A DNA stretch of 64,000 bases from an uncultured Oscillospiraceae bacterium (GCA_934533005.1 CAKTBC010000003.1:1-64000), one strand, 5' to 3'. Shown: positions 24,282 through 33,870, counted from the stretch's first letter. Translations and numbers: made by a program. The notes: generated by a model not told the origin, from the letters alone.

Positions 24282-24626
24282 TCAGTCTGGGAGCAATATC
24301 TCCTTGAGCGTGAGATCGCGCCCCGTGAGCGGCATGAGCTTCGCGCCCCGGCACTCTGGGCAGCGGAGATCGTTGAGATCGGCGGTGAATACCGCACCGC
24401 AGTCAAGACACTCCGCCGTTCCATCCACCGTTTCGATCCGCATTTCGGTTCCTTCAAGCGGCGTCCCGTCCGTGACGGCCTCCCAGCCGTCGGCGAGGAA
24501 GCGGGGGACGACTCCGGAGAGCGTCCCCACCTCCACGGTGATGCTCGTTACGCTGTCCGCGCCTTCCTGCGCGGCAATGCGCGATACCATTTTGCGCAGC
24601 GCATCACAGATACCGAGTTCGTGCAT
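24282..24626 (-). CDS. hypA: HypA-like nickel metallochaperone (orphan)
   Basis: A 114-residue HypA protein. It starts MHELGICDAL with the nickel-binding His2, and has the zinc site CLDCGAVF...RCPEC with two CxxC pairs. HypA delivers nickel to [NiFe] hydrogenase or urease maturation. No hydrogenase or other hyp gene lies in the window. The start overlaps the stop of the upstream oxidoreductase (TAATG), so the two are one operon, an unusual partner. Confidence 0.92.
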   Translation of the reverse strand: MHELGICDALRKMVSRIAAQEGADSVTSITVEVGTLSGVVPRFLADGWEAVTDGTPLEGTEMRIETVDGTAECLDCGAVFTADLNDLRCPECRGAKLMPLTGRDLTLKEILLPD

Positions 24627-27307
24627 TATTTCTCCACTGCGTGGCGGATGAGACCGCCGCCGCGCTTGACGAGGCCTTCGGCGAGCTTGATGGGCAGCGT
24701 TTCAAAGGAGCCCGCGTGCCAGTCGCGCACCTTTTTGAGATGGATGGCGTCAAATTTGCACTTTGTAGTGCAGAGACCGCAGCCGATGCAAAGATAGGCA
24801 TCCACTTTCGTCACGCCGCATTCGAGACAGCGCGCCGTTTCCCTTCGCACCTGCTCGGGCGTGAACGTTACGCGCTCGTCGGCGAACGTTTTCGCCTTCG
24901 CCGCGTTGTAGCCCGGCATCTGGCGCTTGCCGGTATCGAAATGCGAGATATCGAGCAGCGCATGGCGCTTGTCGAGCGCGTGATACTCGCGCCGGTCGCG
25001 CCCCATGGTGAGCGTCTGGCCGGGATGGACGTAGCGATGGAGGGAGATCGCGGCTTCCTTGCCCGCGGCAATGGCGTCGATGGCGAATTTCGGGCCGGTA
25101 TAGCAGTCGCCGCCGACAAAAATGTCGCGCTGCGCAGTCTGGTACGTAAGGCCGTCCGCAACGGCGGTGCCTTTGTCGGTTGTTTCGAGCGCGCCGACGT
25201 CGAGGCTGCCCCAGTCGATGACCTGCCCGACAGCGGGGATGATGCTGTCCGTCGCAATGATCTCAAATTTCCCAGTCCCGACGGGCTTTCTCCGCCCGCT
25301 CGCGTCCGGCTCACCGAGCTCCATGAGCTCCACTTTGAGCGCCGTCACCTTGCCGTCCTCGCCCACGATCTCTGCCGGGGCACTCAGATAACGGAACTCC
25401 ACGCCCTCGGCCATCGCCTCGCGGACCTCGTCCGGGTCGGCGGGCATTTCCTCCGCCGAACGGCGGTAGACAACGTACGTTTTCTCCGCGCCAAGGCGCA
25501 CGGCGCTACGGCACACGTCCATGGCGACGTTGCCGCCGCCGATAACGACGCACGTTTTGCCGACGGCAGGCGCATGGCCGAGATTGACCTCGCGCAGGAA
25601 CTCGATGCCGCCGGCAACACCGGAGAGCTCCTCGCCGGGGATGCCGAGCGGGCGGGACTTCTGCGCGCCGATGGCGAGATAAAAGCCCTTGTAGCCCTGC
25701 TCGCGGAGCTGTGCGATGGTGATATCTTTTCCGACCTCCACGCCGCAGCGGAACTCCACGCCCATTTCGCGGAGAATGTCGATCTCGGCGTTCAGAACGT
25801 CCTTTTCCAGCCGGAAGGCCGGGATGCCGAGCGTGAGCATACCGCCGGGCACCGGGTTTTTGTCGAACACGGTGACGGGATAGCCCTTATTGGCAAGGTA
25901 GTAAGCGCAGCTCATACCGGCGGGGCCGGCGCCGATGACGGCGATCTTTTCCGTATATGGCTTACCCGTCTGGTTGACCATTTTCGGAACAAAGCGCGTT
26001 TCCTCGTTGCGGTCGTGATCGGCGATGAAGCGCTTGACCTCGTCAATGGCAACGGCCTCGTCCACGCTGGCGCGGGTGCATTCCCGCTCGCACGCCTTGT
26101 TGCAGATGCGGCCGCACACCGCGGGGAACGGGTTTTCCTTTTTGATGAGCTCGAGCGCGTCGGTGTACCGCCCCTGCGCGGCGAGCTTCAGATACCCCTG
26201 CACGGGGACATGCGCCGGGCAGGCCGCCTTGCAGGGGGCGGTGCCGGTATCGAGCGTGTCCTTGAAGTTTTCGCGGTAATCGGGATTGAAGGTTTTGCGG
26301 ACGTTGAGCGTTGTGGTGAGCTTGGCATAGTCCGGCGGCGTCAGATCGCAGGACGAGCAAAGCTTCTGGCCAAGCTTGAGTGCATTGCCGGGACAGGTCT
26401 CCACACACTGCGCGCACGCCACGCACTTTGCCTCGTCGATCTCGGCGACGAAGTTGGAGCGGATGGCGTCCCGCGCACCGAACATCAGCCCCGCGCGCAG
26501 ACCGAAGCACGCGCACGAGCAGCAGTTGCAGATGGCGGCGCTGTCGCCGAGCTCTTCGATGTTCGGGATGTCGTGCATGAGGCCGTTTTCCTCGGCGCGG
26601 TGGATGATCTCCAGCGCCTCCTCGCGGGTGATCTGCCGGGCGCGGCCGGTGCGGATGTAGTGTTCGGCGCCCTTGCCCATCTGGATGCACATCTCCTCGT
26701 CCAGATGGCCGCAGCCGTCGCCGATGCTCGTGCGCGAGCTGCGGCAGGAGCACGGGGAGACGGAGAACGTGTCGTATTTATCGAGATAGTACGAAAGCTT
26801 TTCGTAGGGGTTCACGCCGGGGATGTCCTTGATGGCGTCCTCCACGGGAACAACGCGCATCAGGCCATACCCCTCCGGCAGCAGGGGGCCCATCATCTCC
26901 ATGCGCAGGCGGGTGTATTCTTCAAACGCACGGCCGACCTCCGGGTGGTCGTGCAGCAGCTTCTGGTTGTTGACCATCATTTCGAGAATGCCGGGCGCAA
27001 AGATCTGCATGAAGTATGTATCCTCGCCGTACTCCTCGGAGTATGTGCGGCGGAAAATGCCGTACTCGACAAGGTTATCGAGTGAGCTCTGGATCTCGGC
27101 TACGGTTTTGCCGACCTTCTTTGCAAGATACGCCGCCGTGCGCTCCTTGCGGAGCCCGGCGGCGATGGCGATATCCGCCTCGTCGTCCGAGACGATGTTC
27201 GCCATGCTGTAGTATTCGGGCGCGTTCTCATCGATCTTCACGACAGCGCCGGAAATGCCGCCGATGACCTTTGCCAGCTTTACGATCTTTGGTCTGAGCT
27301 TTGCCAT
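24626..27307 (-). CDS. Multidomain Fe-S/FAD pyridine-nucleotide oxidoreductase (GltD-like core)
   Basis: An 893-residue fusion. Residues 1-110: winged-helix-like segment. 185-210: SPCSCRSSR...CGHL cysteine motif. 260-268: a dense cysteine cluster (C260, 262, 263, 265, 267). 295-305: a ferredoxin motif CVACAQCVETCPG. 359-412: the GltD-type cysteine domain (CKAACPAHVPVQ, CGRICNKACEREC). 455 and 587: two nucleotide-binding folds, IGAGPAGMSC for FAD and VIGGGNVAMD for NAD(P). 827-850: a C-terminal ferredoxin (CLECG, CIGCGLCTTKC). It probably moves electrons between NAD(P)H and ferredoxin-like carriers. The partner enzyme is unknown. Promoter at 27351-27379. Confidence 0.85.
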   Translation of the reverse strand: MAKLRPKIVKLAKVIGGISGAVVKIDENAPEYYSMANIVSDDEADIAIAAGLRKERTAAYLAKKVGKTVAEIQSSLDNLVEYGIFRRTYSEEYGEDTYFMQIFAPGILEMMVNNQKLLHDHPEVGRAFEEYTRLRMEMMGPLLPEGYGLMRVVPVEDAIKDIPGVNPYEKLSYYLDKYDTFSVSPCSCRSSRTSIGDGCGHLDEEMCIQMGKGAEHYIRTGRARQITREEALEIIHRAEENGLMHDIPNIEELGDSAAICNCCSCACFGLRAGLMFGARDAIRSNFVAEIDEAKCVACAQCVETCPGNALKLGQKLCSSCDLTPPDYAKLTTTLNVRKTFNPDYRENFKDTLDTGTAPCKAACPAHVPVQGYLKLAAQGRYTDALELIKKENPFPAVCGRICNKACERECTRASVDEAVAIDEVKRFIADHDRNEETRFVPKMVNQTGKPYTEKIAVIGAGPAGMSCAYYLANKGYPVTVFDKNPVPGGMLTLGIPAFRLEKDVLNAEIDILREMGVEFRCGVEVGKDITIAQLREQGYKGFYLAIGAQKSRPLGIPGEELSGVAGGIEFLREVNLGHAPAVGKTCVVIGGGNVAMDVCRSAVRLGAEKTYVVYRRSAEEMPADPDEVREAMAEGVEFRYLSAPAEIVGEDGKVTALKVELMELGEPDASGRRKPVGTGKFEIIATDSIIPAVGQVIDWGSLDVGALETTDKGTAVADGLTYQTAQRDIFVGGDCYTGPKFAIDAIAAGKEAAISLHRYVHPGQTLTMGRDRREYHALDKRHALLDISHFDTGKRQMPGYNAAKAKTFADERVTFTPEQVRRETARCLECGVTKVDAYLCIGCGLCTTKCKFDAIHLKKVRDWHAGSFETLPIKLAEGLVKRGGGLIRHAVEK

Positions 27308-27350
27308 TGTCGCTTTCCCCCTATATCTTTTTTAAATCCTCTCCTTTATC

Positions 27351-27379
27351 ATAATACCGTGTTTATTTCGCATTTACAA
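27351..27379 (-). promoter_or_regulatory. Promoter of the oxidoreductase-hypA operon
   Basis: Minus strand TTGTAA, 17 bases, TATTAT, 44 bases before the ATG. Confidence 0.65.
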
Positions 27380-27388
27380 GAAAATGTT

Positions 27389-27421
27389 GGGGCGGCACGT
27401 TAGAAAATGACGTGCCGCCCC
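27389..27421 (-). terminator. Terminator after the 258-aa membrane protein gene
   Basis: A perfect 12-bp stem GGGGCGGCACGT/ACGTGCCGCCCC with a 9-base loop, followed on the minus strand by a short T-containing run. It separates two same-strand units. Confidence 0.65.
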
Positions 27422-27442
27422 GGCGGTTTTCTTCTATTCCGT

Positions 27443-28219
27443 TTATCCGCGGACGCGCTCGCGATTGTTTTCCGCAATGCGCGCGGTGAGTGTGAGCGGC
27501 GTCTCCCGGCGGCAGAGCTGCTCAGTAAATCGGGCGGAGTACGCCGCATAGATCAGATAGACATACGGCATACCGAGATTCGTTTCGAGCAGGGAGTTTA
27601 CCGCATGCGTGTGCAGCGCGCTCTCCGCGGCCAGTCCCGCGCTGCGGACGCCGCCGAGCAGCAATCCCGCCTCCCAGCCGAACTGCACAAGCACGCCGAT
27701 GGCGAGGATCCACGGGATGTTCACCCGCTTCTCCCGCTCCGGCTGCATCAGGTTATAGACAATGATACCGAGATACCCGATAAACAGTATTGCGGCCATA
27801 TAGCCGTGGTACGCGCCCGTCGTGCGCTCGATGACGACCGGCACGGCATCGGGAGCGAAGGTCTGCGTGATGAGCGGGCAGCAGAACCACCACGCAAGGA
27901 TCAGCACCGACCATTCGAGCAGATGCTCGTCCTTCGAAAGCCACAGCCAGATCCACGTGAAATTCGTAAAGCCGTAGCTCATCGACATCCACAGCAGCAC
28001 CCAGAAGAGGCTGTGTCCCGCCGAAATGCTGCGCGAGTGGCACACGAGATGGAAAATGCCGTAGTCCACGAGCATATACACCACGCCCATCACGAGCCCG
28101 ACGAGTACCGTCATATACTTTTTCTTTCGCAGCAACAGATATGTGAACACACAAAGGAATGCGATGTCCAGCCAGATGTAGAGCGGCGCGAACGCGCGCC
28201 GGGCGATGATCTCAGGCAT
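27443..28219 (-). CDS. Conserved-type membrane protein (258 aa), unknown function
   Basis: About seven transmembrane helices with aromatic-rich stretches (FTWIWLWLSKDEHLLEWSVLIL, WWFCCPLITQTFAPD). A cytoplasmic loop EREKRVNIPW and a C-terminal charged tail follow. I do not recognise the family. The ATG at 28219 has GGGGGAGAG upstream, and the longer frame has no site. It has its own promoter and terminator, so it is a single-gene unit between the oxidoreductase and the glycan locus. Confidence 0.6.
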   Translation of the reverse strand: MPEIIARRAFAPLYIWLDIAFLCVFTYLLLRKKKYMTVLVGLVMGVVYMLVDYGIFHLVCHSRSISAGHSLFWVLLWMSMSYGFTNFTWIWLWLSKDEHLLEWSVLILAWWFCCPLITQTFAPDAVPVVIERTTGAYHGYMAAILFIGYLGIIVYNLMQPEREKRVNIPWILAIGVLVQFGWEAGLLLGGVRSAGLAAESALHTHAVNSLLETNLGMPYVYLIYAAYSARFTEQLCRRETPLTLTARIAENNRERVRG

Positions 28220-28249
28220 ATTTCTCTCCCCCGTTTTTGCAATGACGCT

Positions 28250-28278
28250 ATCATAGCATACCCGGCAGCGGGAAACAA
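28250..28278 (-). promoter_or_regulatory. Promoter of the 258-aa membrane protein gene
   Basis: Minus strand TTGTTT, 17 bases, TATGAT. The -35 touches the end of the glycan-locus terminator stem. Confidence 0.55.
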
Positions 28279-28314
28279 ATCCCGCAGGCGTCGCGGGCGA
28301 CACTTGCGGGATTT
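28277..28314 (-). terminator. Terminator of the surface-glycan locus
   Basis: The stem AAATCCCGCA (28277-28286) pairs with TGCGGGATTT (28305-28314); on the minus strand it is followed by GTTT. It lies about 50 bases past the last gene. Confidence 0.7.
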
Positions 28315-28366
28315 TATCGTATTTTCTTTTTTATGGGGCGGTCATTTTGCCTGCCGTCCGGCGGCT

Positions 28367-29722
28367 TCAGCGCGCCGTCTTTGCTCTTTTGCGGAAGAGA
28401 TACCCATACTCATCGTTATCGTACAGCTTCCGGGGATCGAGCCGGCTCACCACGGTGCCGAGCAGCTTTCCGCCGACTGCCTCCACATTGCGCTTGGCAA
28501 GGCGCGCCGCCGGGATCTTCGTAAACCGGGAGCGGACGACCAGCACAACGCCGCCGGCCAGGTTTGCGAGCACGGAGGCATCGGTATAGAGCGCGGCCAT
28601 CGGCACAGCCAGCAGCACATAGTCGTAGTTTTCGCTGCTGCTTTGGATAAAGGACTTCATGGCCGCGCTTCCGAGGGCTGTCGGCGCGTCTGCCGCCGGT
28701 TTTCCGGCGCAGATGTAATCAAGCCCATTCACGGTCTCCTTTACCTGCTCGAGCGTTTTTCCCTCTTCCAGAACATCGGTCAGCCCCGTGTCTTTCCCGG
28801 GTGCGAAAGCGGACAGGCTGCCATTCCGCAGATCACAGTCGATCACGAGAACTTTTTTCTCCAGCTTCACCAGACTTGCCGCCAGATGGAGCACCGCGTT
28901 GGAGAGGTCTTCGTCCGCTCCGGGGCAGGTCAGCACGACAGTTTTGGCCTTGTTCTTTTCGGAATGATACAGAAACTCCGTGCGCATGGCCTTGACGGCT
29001 TCCTCATAGTCCTCCGGCAGCGCCGAGGCCGGGAAATGCAGGGTGCACGTTTTCTTCTTCCGGTCGGACGGGAGTTCCGGCAGCACGCCGATGACCGGCA
29101 CATTGAGATGATATGCCGCCGTATACGGATCCTTGATGGTATTGTTGAAAAACTCTTTCAAAACGAGGATCGCTGCGATCACCAGAGCCGCCGCCACGAA
29201 GCCGACGATCGCATACTTGGTCACATTCCTCGATGAATGGCTTTCCGTCGCGGTAATGTTTCCCAGCCGATCCAGCTGCACTCCATCCATGGCTTCCGGC
29301 ACTTTGCTTTTCGCGGCTTCCATGACGGCGTTGAGAAGCTGCTCTGCGTCATCCGTGGACGAACTCACAGACACGTCGATAATATACGTTCCGCTGCGGT
29401 TTTGTGCCGTCACCATGGAGGAAAGATCGGAGACGGTATAATCGGCTCCGAGCCGCTGTATTGCGCTTTCCAGAACCGCCTCGCTCGTGAGCATCGCGGC
29501 GCAGGTGGCCGGCTGGTTCTTTGCCGTTTCCATGTCGTCAAACTTTACGATCATCTGCGCTTTTGCGGCATAGGCAGTGGAAGCGCTGCGGGGCATCGCG
29601 GCAAAGACGACGGCTGCCACAAGGATCGCGGGAAGGAGGATCTTGAGAATATTCCGCCACAGCAGCGTGCCGAGCGCCCGAAGATCGATCTCCGTCGGAT
29701 CCTTCATATAGTTCTCGTTCAT
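28367..29722 (-). CDS. Wzz/CpsD-fused polysaccharide copolymerase with degenerate kinase domain
   Basis: A 451-residue fusion of a Wzz-type chain-length domain (membrane helices near 25-43 and 170-190) and a BY-kinase domain. The kinase part has lost key residues. Walker A, normally PGEGKST, reads TCPGADEDLSN near 265-275, without the Lys and Ser/Thr. Walker B ends LLAVP instead of a hydrophobic-DxP motif. Only Walker A' (VLVIDCDLRNG, 291-301) is intact. The C-terminal tyrosine cluster (KLYDNDEYGYLF) remains. It probably sets chain length without ATP-driven autophosphorylation. Last gene of the locus. No CpsB or LytR homologue is seen. Confidence 0.82.
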   Translation of the reverse strand: MNENYMKDPTEIDLRALGTLLWRNILKILLPAILVAAVVFAAMPRSASTAYAAKAQMIVKFDDMETAKNQPATCAAMLTSEAVLESAIQRLGADYTVSDLSSMVTAQNRSGTYIIDVSVSSSTDDAEQLLNAVMEAAKSKVPEAMDGVQLDRLGNITATESHSSRNVTKYAIVGFVAAALVIAAILVLKEFFNNTIKDPYTAAYHLNVPVIGVLPELPSDRKKKTCTLHFPASALPEDYEEAVKAMRTEFLYHSEKNKAKTVVLTCPGADEDLSNAVLHLAASLVKLEKKVLVIDCDLRNGSLSAFAPGKDTGLTDVLEEGKTLEQVKETVNGLDYICAGKPAADAPTALGSAAMKSFIQSSSENYDYVLLAVPMAALYTDASVLANLAGGVVLVVRSRFTKIPAARLAKRNVEAVGGKLLGTVVSRLDPRKLYDNDEYGYLFRKRAKTAR

Positions 29723-29742
29723 AAAAGTACTTCCTTTATTAT

Positions 29743-30981
29743 TTAGTCTCTGCGGAACAGGTCTCGCGTATAGACCTTGTCCTCCACATCAGAGAGGATA
29801 TCGCTCATGCGGTTGGCAAGAATGACGTCCGATTCGCGCTTGAACTTTTCGATGTCGTTCACGACCGTCGAGCCGAAGAAGGTCTGTCCGTCCTCGAGCG
29901 TCGGCTCATAGATGATGACCGTTGCGCCCTTGGCCTTCACGCGCTTCATGACGCCCTGAATGCTCGACTGGCGGAAGTTGTCGCTGTTGCTCTTCATCGT
30001 CAGGCGGAACACGCCGACCGTGATCTTGCGCTCCCGCGCCGCGTCCCAATCGCTGCTTCCCGTGTAATACCCGGCCTTTTGCAGAACGCGCTCCGCAATG
30101 AAGTCTTTCCGGGTGCGGTTGGCCTCCACGATCGCATGGATCAGATTCTGCGGGACGTCCTCATAGTTTGCCAGAAGCTGCTTGGTGTCCTTCGGCAGGC
30201 AGTAGCCGCCGTAGCCGAACGAGGGGTTGTTGTAGTGCGAGCCGATCCGCGAATCCAGGCATACACCGTCAATGACCTCGGCGGTGCTGAGCCCCTTCAG
30301 CTCGCAGTAGGTGTCGAGCTCGTTGAAGTACGCCACACGCAGGGCAAGATAGGTGTTGGCAAAGAGCTTGATCGCCTCGGCTTCAGTGAAGCCGGTGTAG
30401 CGAACGTCGATATTCTCCTTTGCCGCGCCCTCCACCAGAAGACCGGCGAGCCGCTCCGCAATCTTGCGGGACGCTTCGTCGCAGCCGACGATGATGCGGC
30501 TGGGGTACAGGTTATCGTACAGCGCCTTGGACTCCCGCAGGAATTCCGGGCTGAAGATGATCTTGTCCGTATGGTACTTCTCCCGGACGGACTTCGTATA
30601 GCCGACGGGGATCGTGCTCTTGATAACCATATACACATCCGGGTTGGCCTTCATGGTCTCTTCGATGGCGTCCTCGACCGCGGAGGTATCGAAATAGTTC
30701 TTCTGGCTGTCGTAGTTCGTCGGCGTGGCGATGATGACGAGCTCCGCCGAGGCATACGCGGCGGCCTTGTCGGTGGTCGTCGTCAGATGCAGCGTGCGCT
30801 TGCCCGCCTTCGCTTCCGCAAAGAAGCGCTCGATCTCATCGTCCTGAATGGGGCTGATGAACTGGTTGAGCTTTACGGCCTTTTCCTCCGTGGTCGTGAT
30901 GGCCGTGACCTCATGGTGCTGCGCGAGCAGCACCGCCAGACTCAAACCGACATAACCTACGCCTGCAACAGTGATTTTCAT
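29743..30981 (-). CDS. ugd: UDP-glucose 6-dehydrogenase
   Basis: A 412-residue member of the UDP-glucose/GDP-mannose dehydrogenase family. The N-terminal Rossmann motif is [17 protein letters not shown]. The active-site cysteine lies in [14 protein letters not shown] near residue 258, and the C-terminal domain binds the nucleotide sugar. It oxidises UDP-glucose to UDP-glucuronate with two NAD+. It supplies glucuronic acid to the glycan. GGGAGGTAATCC precedes the start. UDP-HexNAc dehydrogenation cannot be ruled out from sequence alone. Confidence 0.9.
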   Translation of the reverse strand: MKITVAGVGYVGLSLAVLLAQHHEVTAITTTEEKAVKLNQFISPIQDDEIERFFAEAKAGKRTLHLTTTTDKAAAYASAELVIIATPTNYDSQKNYFDTSAVEDAIEETMKANPDVYMVIKSTIPVGYTKSVREKYHTDKIIFSPEFLRESKALYDNLYPSRIIVGCDEASRKIAERLAGLLVEGAAKENIDVRYTGFTEAEAIKLFANTYLALRVAYFNELDTYCELKGLSTAEVIDGVCLDSRIGSHYNNPSFGYGGYCLPKDTKQLLANYEDVPQNLIHAIVEANRTRKDFIAERVLQKAGYYTGSSDWDAARERKITVGVFRLTMKSNSDNFRQSSIQGVMKRVKAKGATVIIYEPTLEDGQTFFGSTVVNDIEKFKRESDVILANRMSDILSDVEDKVYTRDLFRRD

Positions 30982-31045
30982 GGATTACCTCCCTACAATG
31001 CCCGTTGATCCTTTTTTGTGACATCCCGGATCGGGGATGTCTTTT

Positions 31046-31987
31046 TCATTTTGTCATTTTAAAAAGCTCCTTATAGTCTGCCGCAGCAAGAATGCCGAAA
31101 GCCAGTACCGCGATCGTGCAGAGGATCGTGACCGGATTCAGCAGGCTTGTGTCTCTCAGAAATACGATGCCGATAACAACTGCCCAGGCAGAATAGGATA
31201 CATTCAGCGCCATAGCCTTGGAAGCGCCGAGCTGGCTGATGGCTTTATAATAGAACAGATAGGAGATCGTCGCAAACAGCGCCGCAATGGCAATGACCGG
31301 GACCAGCCAGCCGGTGCCGCTGAACAGCGATACGGTAAAGCCCCAGCCCTTGAGGATCGGAAGAAGAACGATGCCGTACACGACCGCAGACGTCGTCTGC
31401 CGGATCTGGAGGGCGATCTCATCCGTGACCGCCTCGTCCTGAACGCTTTTGGCAATGATAACGGCCTCAATGCCCCAGCCAAACGCACACATCAGCGTGC
31501 CGACAAATCCAAGCGCAAAATTGGTGATGTGGATCTCCGGGCTGTAGGAAAGGCCGTAAACGCCCAGCAGGCTGAGAATAAGAAACACCCAGCGGTACCA
31601 CTGCATTTTTTCTTTCAGGAAGAAATAGGCAAGGACTGCGCCGATGGCCGGGAAGATGGCGCTTGCCACAGCGCCGATGGACGCGCCCATGTTGGCGACC
31701 GAAAGCACATAGCCCGTCATGCCGACAGGCCCTCCGATGACGGCCGCCAGCGCAACATATCTCCCGCTTTTTGTTTTCAGTGCTTTGACCACATTGGGCA
31801 GATTTCCTCTGGCGCCGTTATAGACGCACGCCCAAATGGCCGAGAAAAAGTCATGCAGAAACGTGGATACGAAAGGCGCAAGGAAAACCGCCTGTTCCGT
31901 ACTCACAAACGGCGTCATAGCCAGCGCAATGCCCAGAACGATCGTTTCAATGGCCCACGTGATACCCGCGATTATACCAGCAAACAT
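31046..31987 (-). CDS. licB: LicB-like choline permease (EamA/DMT superfamily)
   Basis: A 313-residue protein with ten transmembrane helices in two EamA repeats (for example AIFPAIGAVLAYFFLKEKMQWYR and ALNVSYSAWAVVIGIVFLRD at the repeat ends). In Haemophilus and pneumococcus LicB takes up choline for phosphocholine decoration. Its place directly after licC and licA is the basis for that assignment; the DMT fold alone would not show the substrate. Confidence 0.85.
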   Translation of the reverse strand: MFAGIIAGITWAIETIVLGIALAMTPFVSTEQAVFLAPFVSTFLHDFFSAIWACVYNGARGNLPNVVKALKTKSGRYVALAAVIGGPVGMTGYVLSVANMGASIGAVASAIFPAIGAVLAYFFLKEKMQWYRWVFLILSLLGVYGLSYSPEIHITNFALGFVGTLMCAFGWGIEAVIIAKSVQDEAVTDEIALQIRQTTSAVVYGIVLLPILKGWGFTVSLFSGTGWLVPVIAIAALFATISYLFYYKAISQLGASKAMALNVSYSAWAVVIGIVFLRDTSLLNPVTILCTIAVLAFGILAAADYKELFKMTK

Positions 31988-31999
31988 CTTTTTTCCACC

Positions 32000-32920
32000 T
32001 TATCCAAGTTTTTTGTAGGTCTCTATGTTTTTCTTCAGACGGGCATAGCGTTCATCGGCGTAATCCTGCATGAACTTTCCGTCGAACGGGACACGGGTCA
32101 GACCCCACAGCGTCCAGAGGTAGTCCACATACATTTTGGCCGCGATGAAGCGCTTCTTTTCCTCGACACCGGCTTCCCGGCCTTCGCAGCCGTAATAAGC
32201 GCTCAGCAGCTCTTCGTCCTCCGCCGGGTCATAGGCCGCCTCGATCGACAGGCAGGAAAGATCCCACATAGCCTCGTTCATACCGCTGTATTCCCAGTCG
32301 ATAAGATAGAGCTTTCCTTCCCCGTCCAAAACCCAGTTGGCCACCAGCGAGTCATTATGGCACGGGACCCGCGGCGCCGCGCCGTTTTTATCGACCTCCG
32401 CTTTGATATCCATGACGGTCTGCTTCACTTCGTCATAGTCATCATAAAAAGCCACGCCGCCTTCGCGGATGATCTTTTCATACAGCTCGGCCATTTCAAA
32501 CACCTCAAACCGCACGCCGGTATCTACGCCGCAGGTGTGCAGCCGGTGGAAGATCTCCGCAGCCTGATGAAGAATCTCCGTCTTCTTCATGACGGCTTCG
32601 TTCATCGGCTGGGGATCATGGATAAATTTCATGATCTTGGTTCCGTCATCCCCAAAGTACAAAAGCTCGGAATCGATCTTCAGATCACAGGCGAGCTTTG
32701 TGCTCTTATATTCATCCCCGCGATTGATCATCTCCTCCGTTCCCTCGCCCGGGATGCGGACAAGAAGCTCCTCTCCCGTCTCTAACGTGACTTTGTAGGA
32801 GTGATTCGTCATGCCGCCGAGACGATTAATGTGCGAAATGCCACCACTGTGCACGTTTTTCAATGCTGTGTTGATTTTAGGAATGTCTTCCTTTTCGATT
32901 TCCCTTACCAGTTCTGCCAT
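32000..32920 (-). CDS. licA: Choline kinase LicA
   Basis: A 306-residue aminoglycoside-phosphotransferase-fold kinase of the choline/ethanolamine type. The catalytic HND and metal DWEY motifs are CHNDSLVANWVL and LYLIDWEYSGMNEAMWDL near residues 189-220, and the N-terminal loop is GGMTNHSYKV. It phosphorylates choline at the expense of ATP. No tetranucleotide repeat, as in phase-variable Haemophilus licA, is present in the gene. Followed by licB after 12 bases. Confidence 0.92.
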   Translation of the reverse strand: MAELVREIEKEDIPKINTALKNVHSGGISHINRLGGMTNHSYKVTLETGEELLVRIPGEGTEEMINRGDEYKSTKLACDLKIDSELLYFGDDGTKIMKFIHDPQPMNEAVMKKTEILHQAAEIFHRLHTCGVDTGVRFEVFEMAELYEKIIREGGVAFYDDYDEVKQTVMDIKAEVDKNGAAPRVPCHNDSLVANWVLDGEGKLYLIDWEYSGMNEAMWDLSCLSIEAAYDPAEDEELLSAYYGCEGREAGVEEKKRFIAAKMYVDYLWTLWGLTRVPFDGKFMQDYADERYARLKKNIETYKKLG

Positions 32921-32970
32921 TCTTTTAACTCTCTCTTTCTTTCGATTCCTTATGTATGCGAAGCAGATCC

Positions 32971-33828
32971 CTACAATTGGCCGCTGTCATAGAAGTACCG
33001 GAAGTGTCCCCGAGGGCAGTCAAATTCAAAGCCGGCCGCTTCCGTGGTCGTGCTTTTCAGCGTTTTTATATTCACGATGTCCTTTTCGCCGATCCCCAGC
33101 TCTGCCGCTGCGGACTGCAAAATTTTTGACCGCGTGTCAGTCACATAGGAGGTGTCAAACTGCCGCAGCTCATCCAGCGTGTCAAACTCGTAAATGACAT
33201 TGGCAGGATATTTTCGGATCCTCATTTTGAGCGTATCCAAATGCGCCATGAAGATCTTTTCCCAGAGTTTATCCGCGGTTTCCGGAAGATCGTACTCGGC
33301 TTCCAGAATTTCGAGAAACTTTTCCGAGAATTCCGAAGACCAGAACGTATGTCCGAGCATGTACCATGCGTTTTCGCCGCCGATGGTCACGGAGTTGATG
33401 TATCCGTTTGCGTCCTCCGTCATGCACCACTCCGCCGTGTGGCCGTCCGCATACTCTGCGGCATAGTAGGCATCATCGACCTCAGGTTCAAACGGGTTTT
33501 CCGAGAAGTAGTTGTCCGCGGAGCAGATGTAGCTGTTTCGCAGATGGTCCCGGACAGCCCAGATGCTGGCATTGTTGTTTCTGGTCAGATAATCGGGATT
33601 ATGGACGAGCTTTACGCCATACTTTTCCGCAAGATAGCCGAACTGCCCGGCTTTGTAGCCGGTGACAACGATGATCTCCGAAATCCCCGCCGCCTTCAGC
33701 TGCTCGATCTGGCGCTCGATGAGCACCTCTCCCTTTACCACCGTCATGCCCTTATGGCGTTCAAAAGACAGCGGCGCAAACCGGGAGCTTGTTCCGGCCG
33801 CCATGATAATTGCGTTGTCTGCTTTCAA
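32971..33828 (-). CDS. licC: CTP:phosphocholine cytidylyltransferase LicC
   Basis: A 285-residue nucleotidyltransferase starting NAIIMAAGTSSRFAPLSFERHKGM, the nucleotide-binding loop of the LicC group. CSADNYFSENPF gives the metal aspartate. It makes CDP-choline, the donor for LicD. It is about 55 residues longer than pneumococcal LicC, with a C-terminal extension (from about residue 225) that looks like a separate small domain. The start is TTG with GGAGGAACCGAT upstream. Confidence 0.88.
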   Translation of the reverse strand: MKADNAIIMAAGTSSRFAPLSFERHKGMTVVKGEVLIERQIEQLKAAGISEIIVVTGYKAGQFGYLAEKYGVKLVHNPDYLTRNNNASIWAVRDHLRNSYICSADNYFSENPFEPEVDDAYYAAEYADGHTAEWCMTEDANGYINSVTIGGENAWYMLGHTFWSSEFSEKFLEILEAEYDLPETADKLWEKIFMAHLDTLKMRIRKYPANVIYEFDTLDELRQFDTSYVTDTRSKILQSAAAELGIGEKDIVNIKTLKSTTTEAAGFEFDCPRGHFRYFYDSGQL

Positions 33829-33870
33829 ATCGGTTCCTCCGTTCCAATGGCTTTCTGCGGCCGCTTCGGT

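Noticed and set aside
24641..27085. An 814-codon open frame on the + strand
   Set aside because: It is exactly antisense to the oxidoreductase gene. In GC-rich DNA the opposite strand often stays open; the translation is His/Arg/Ala-rich with no family features and no ribosome site.
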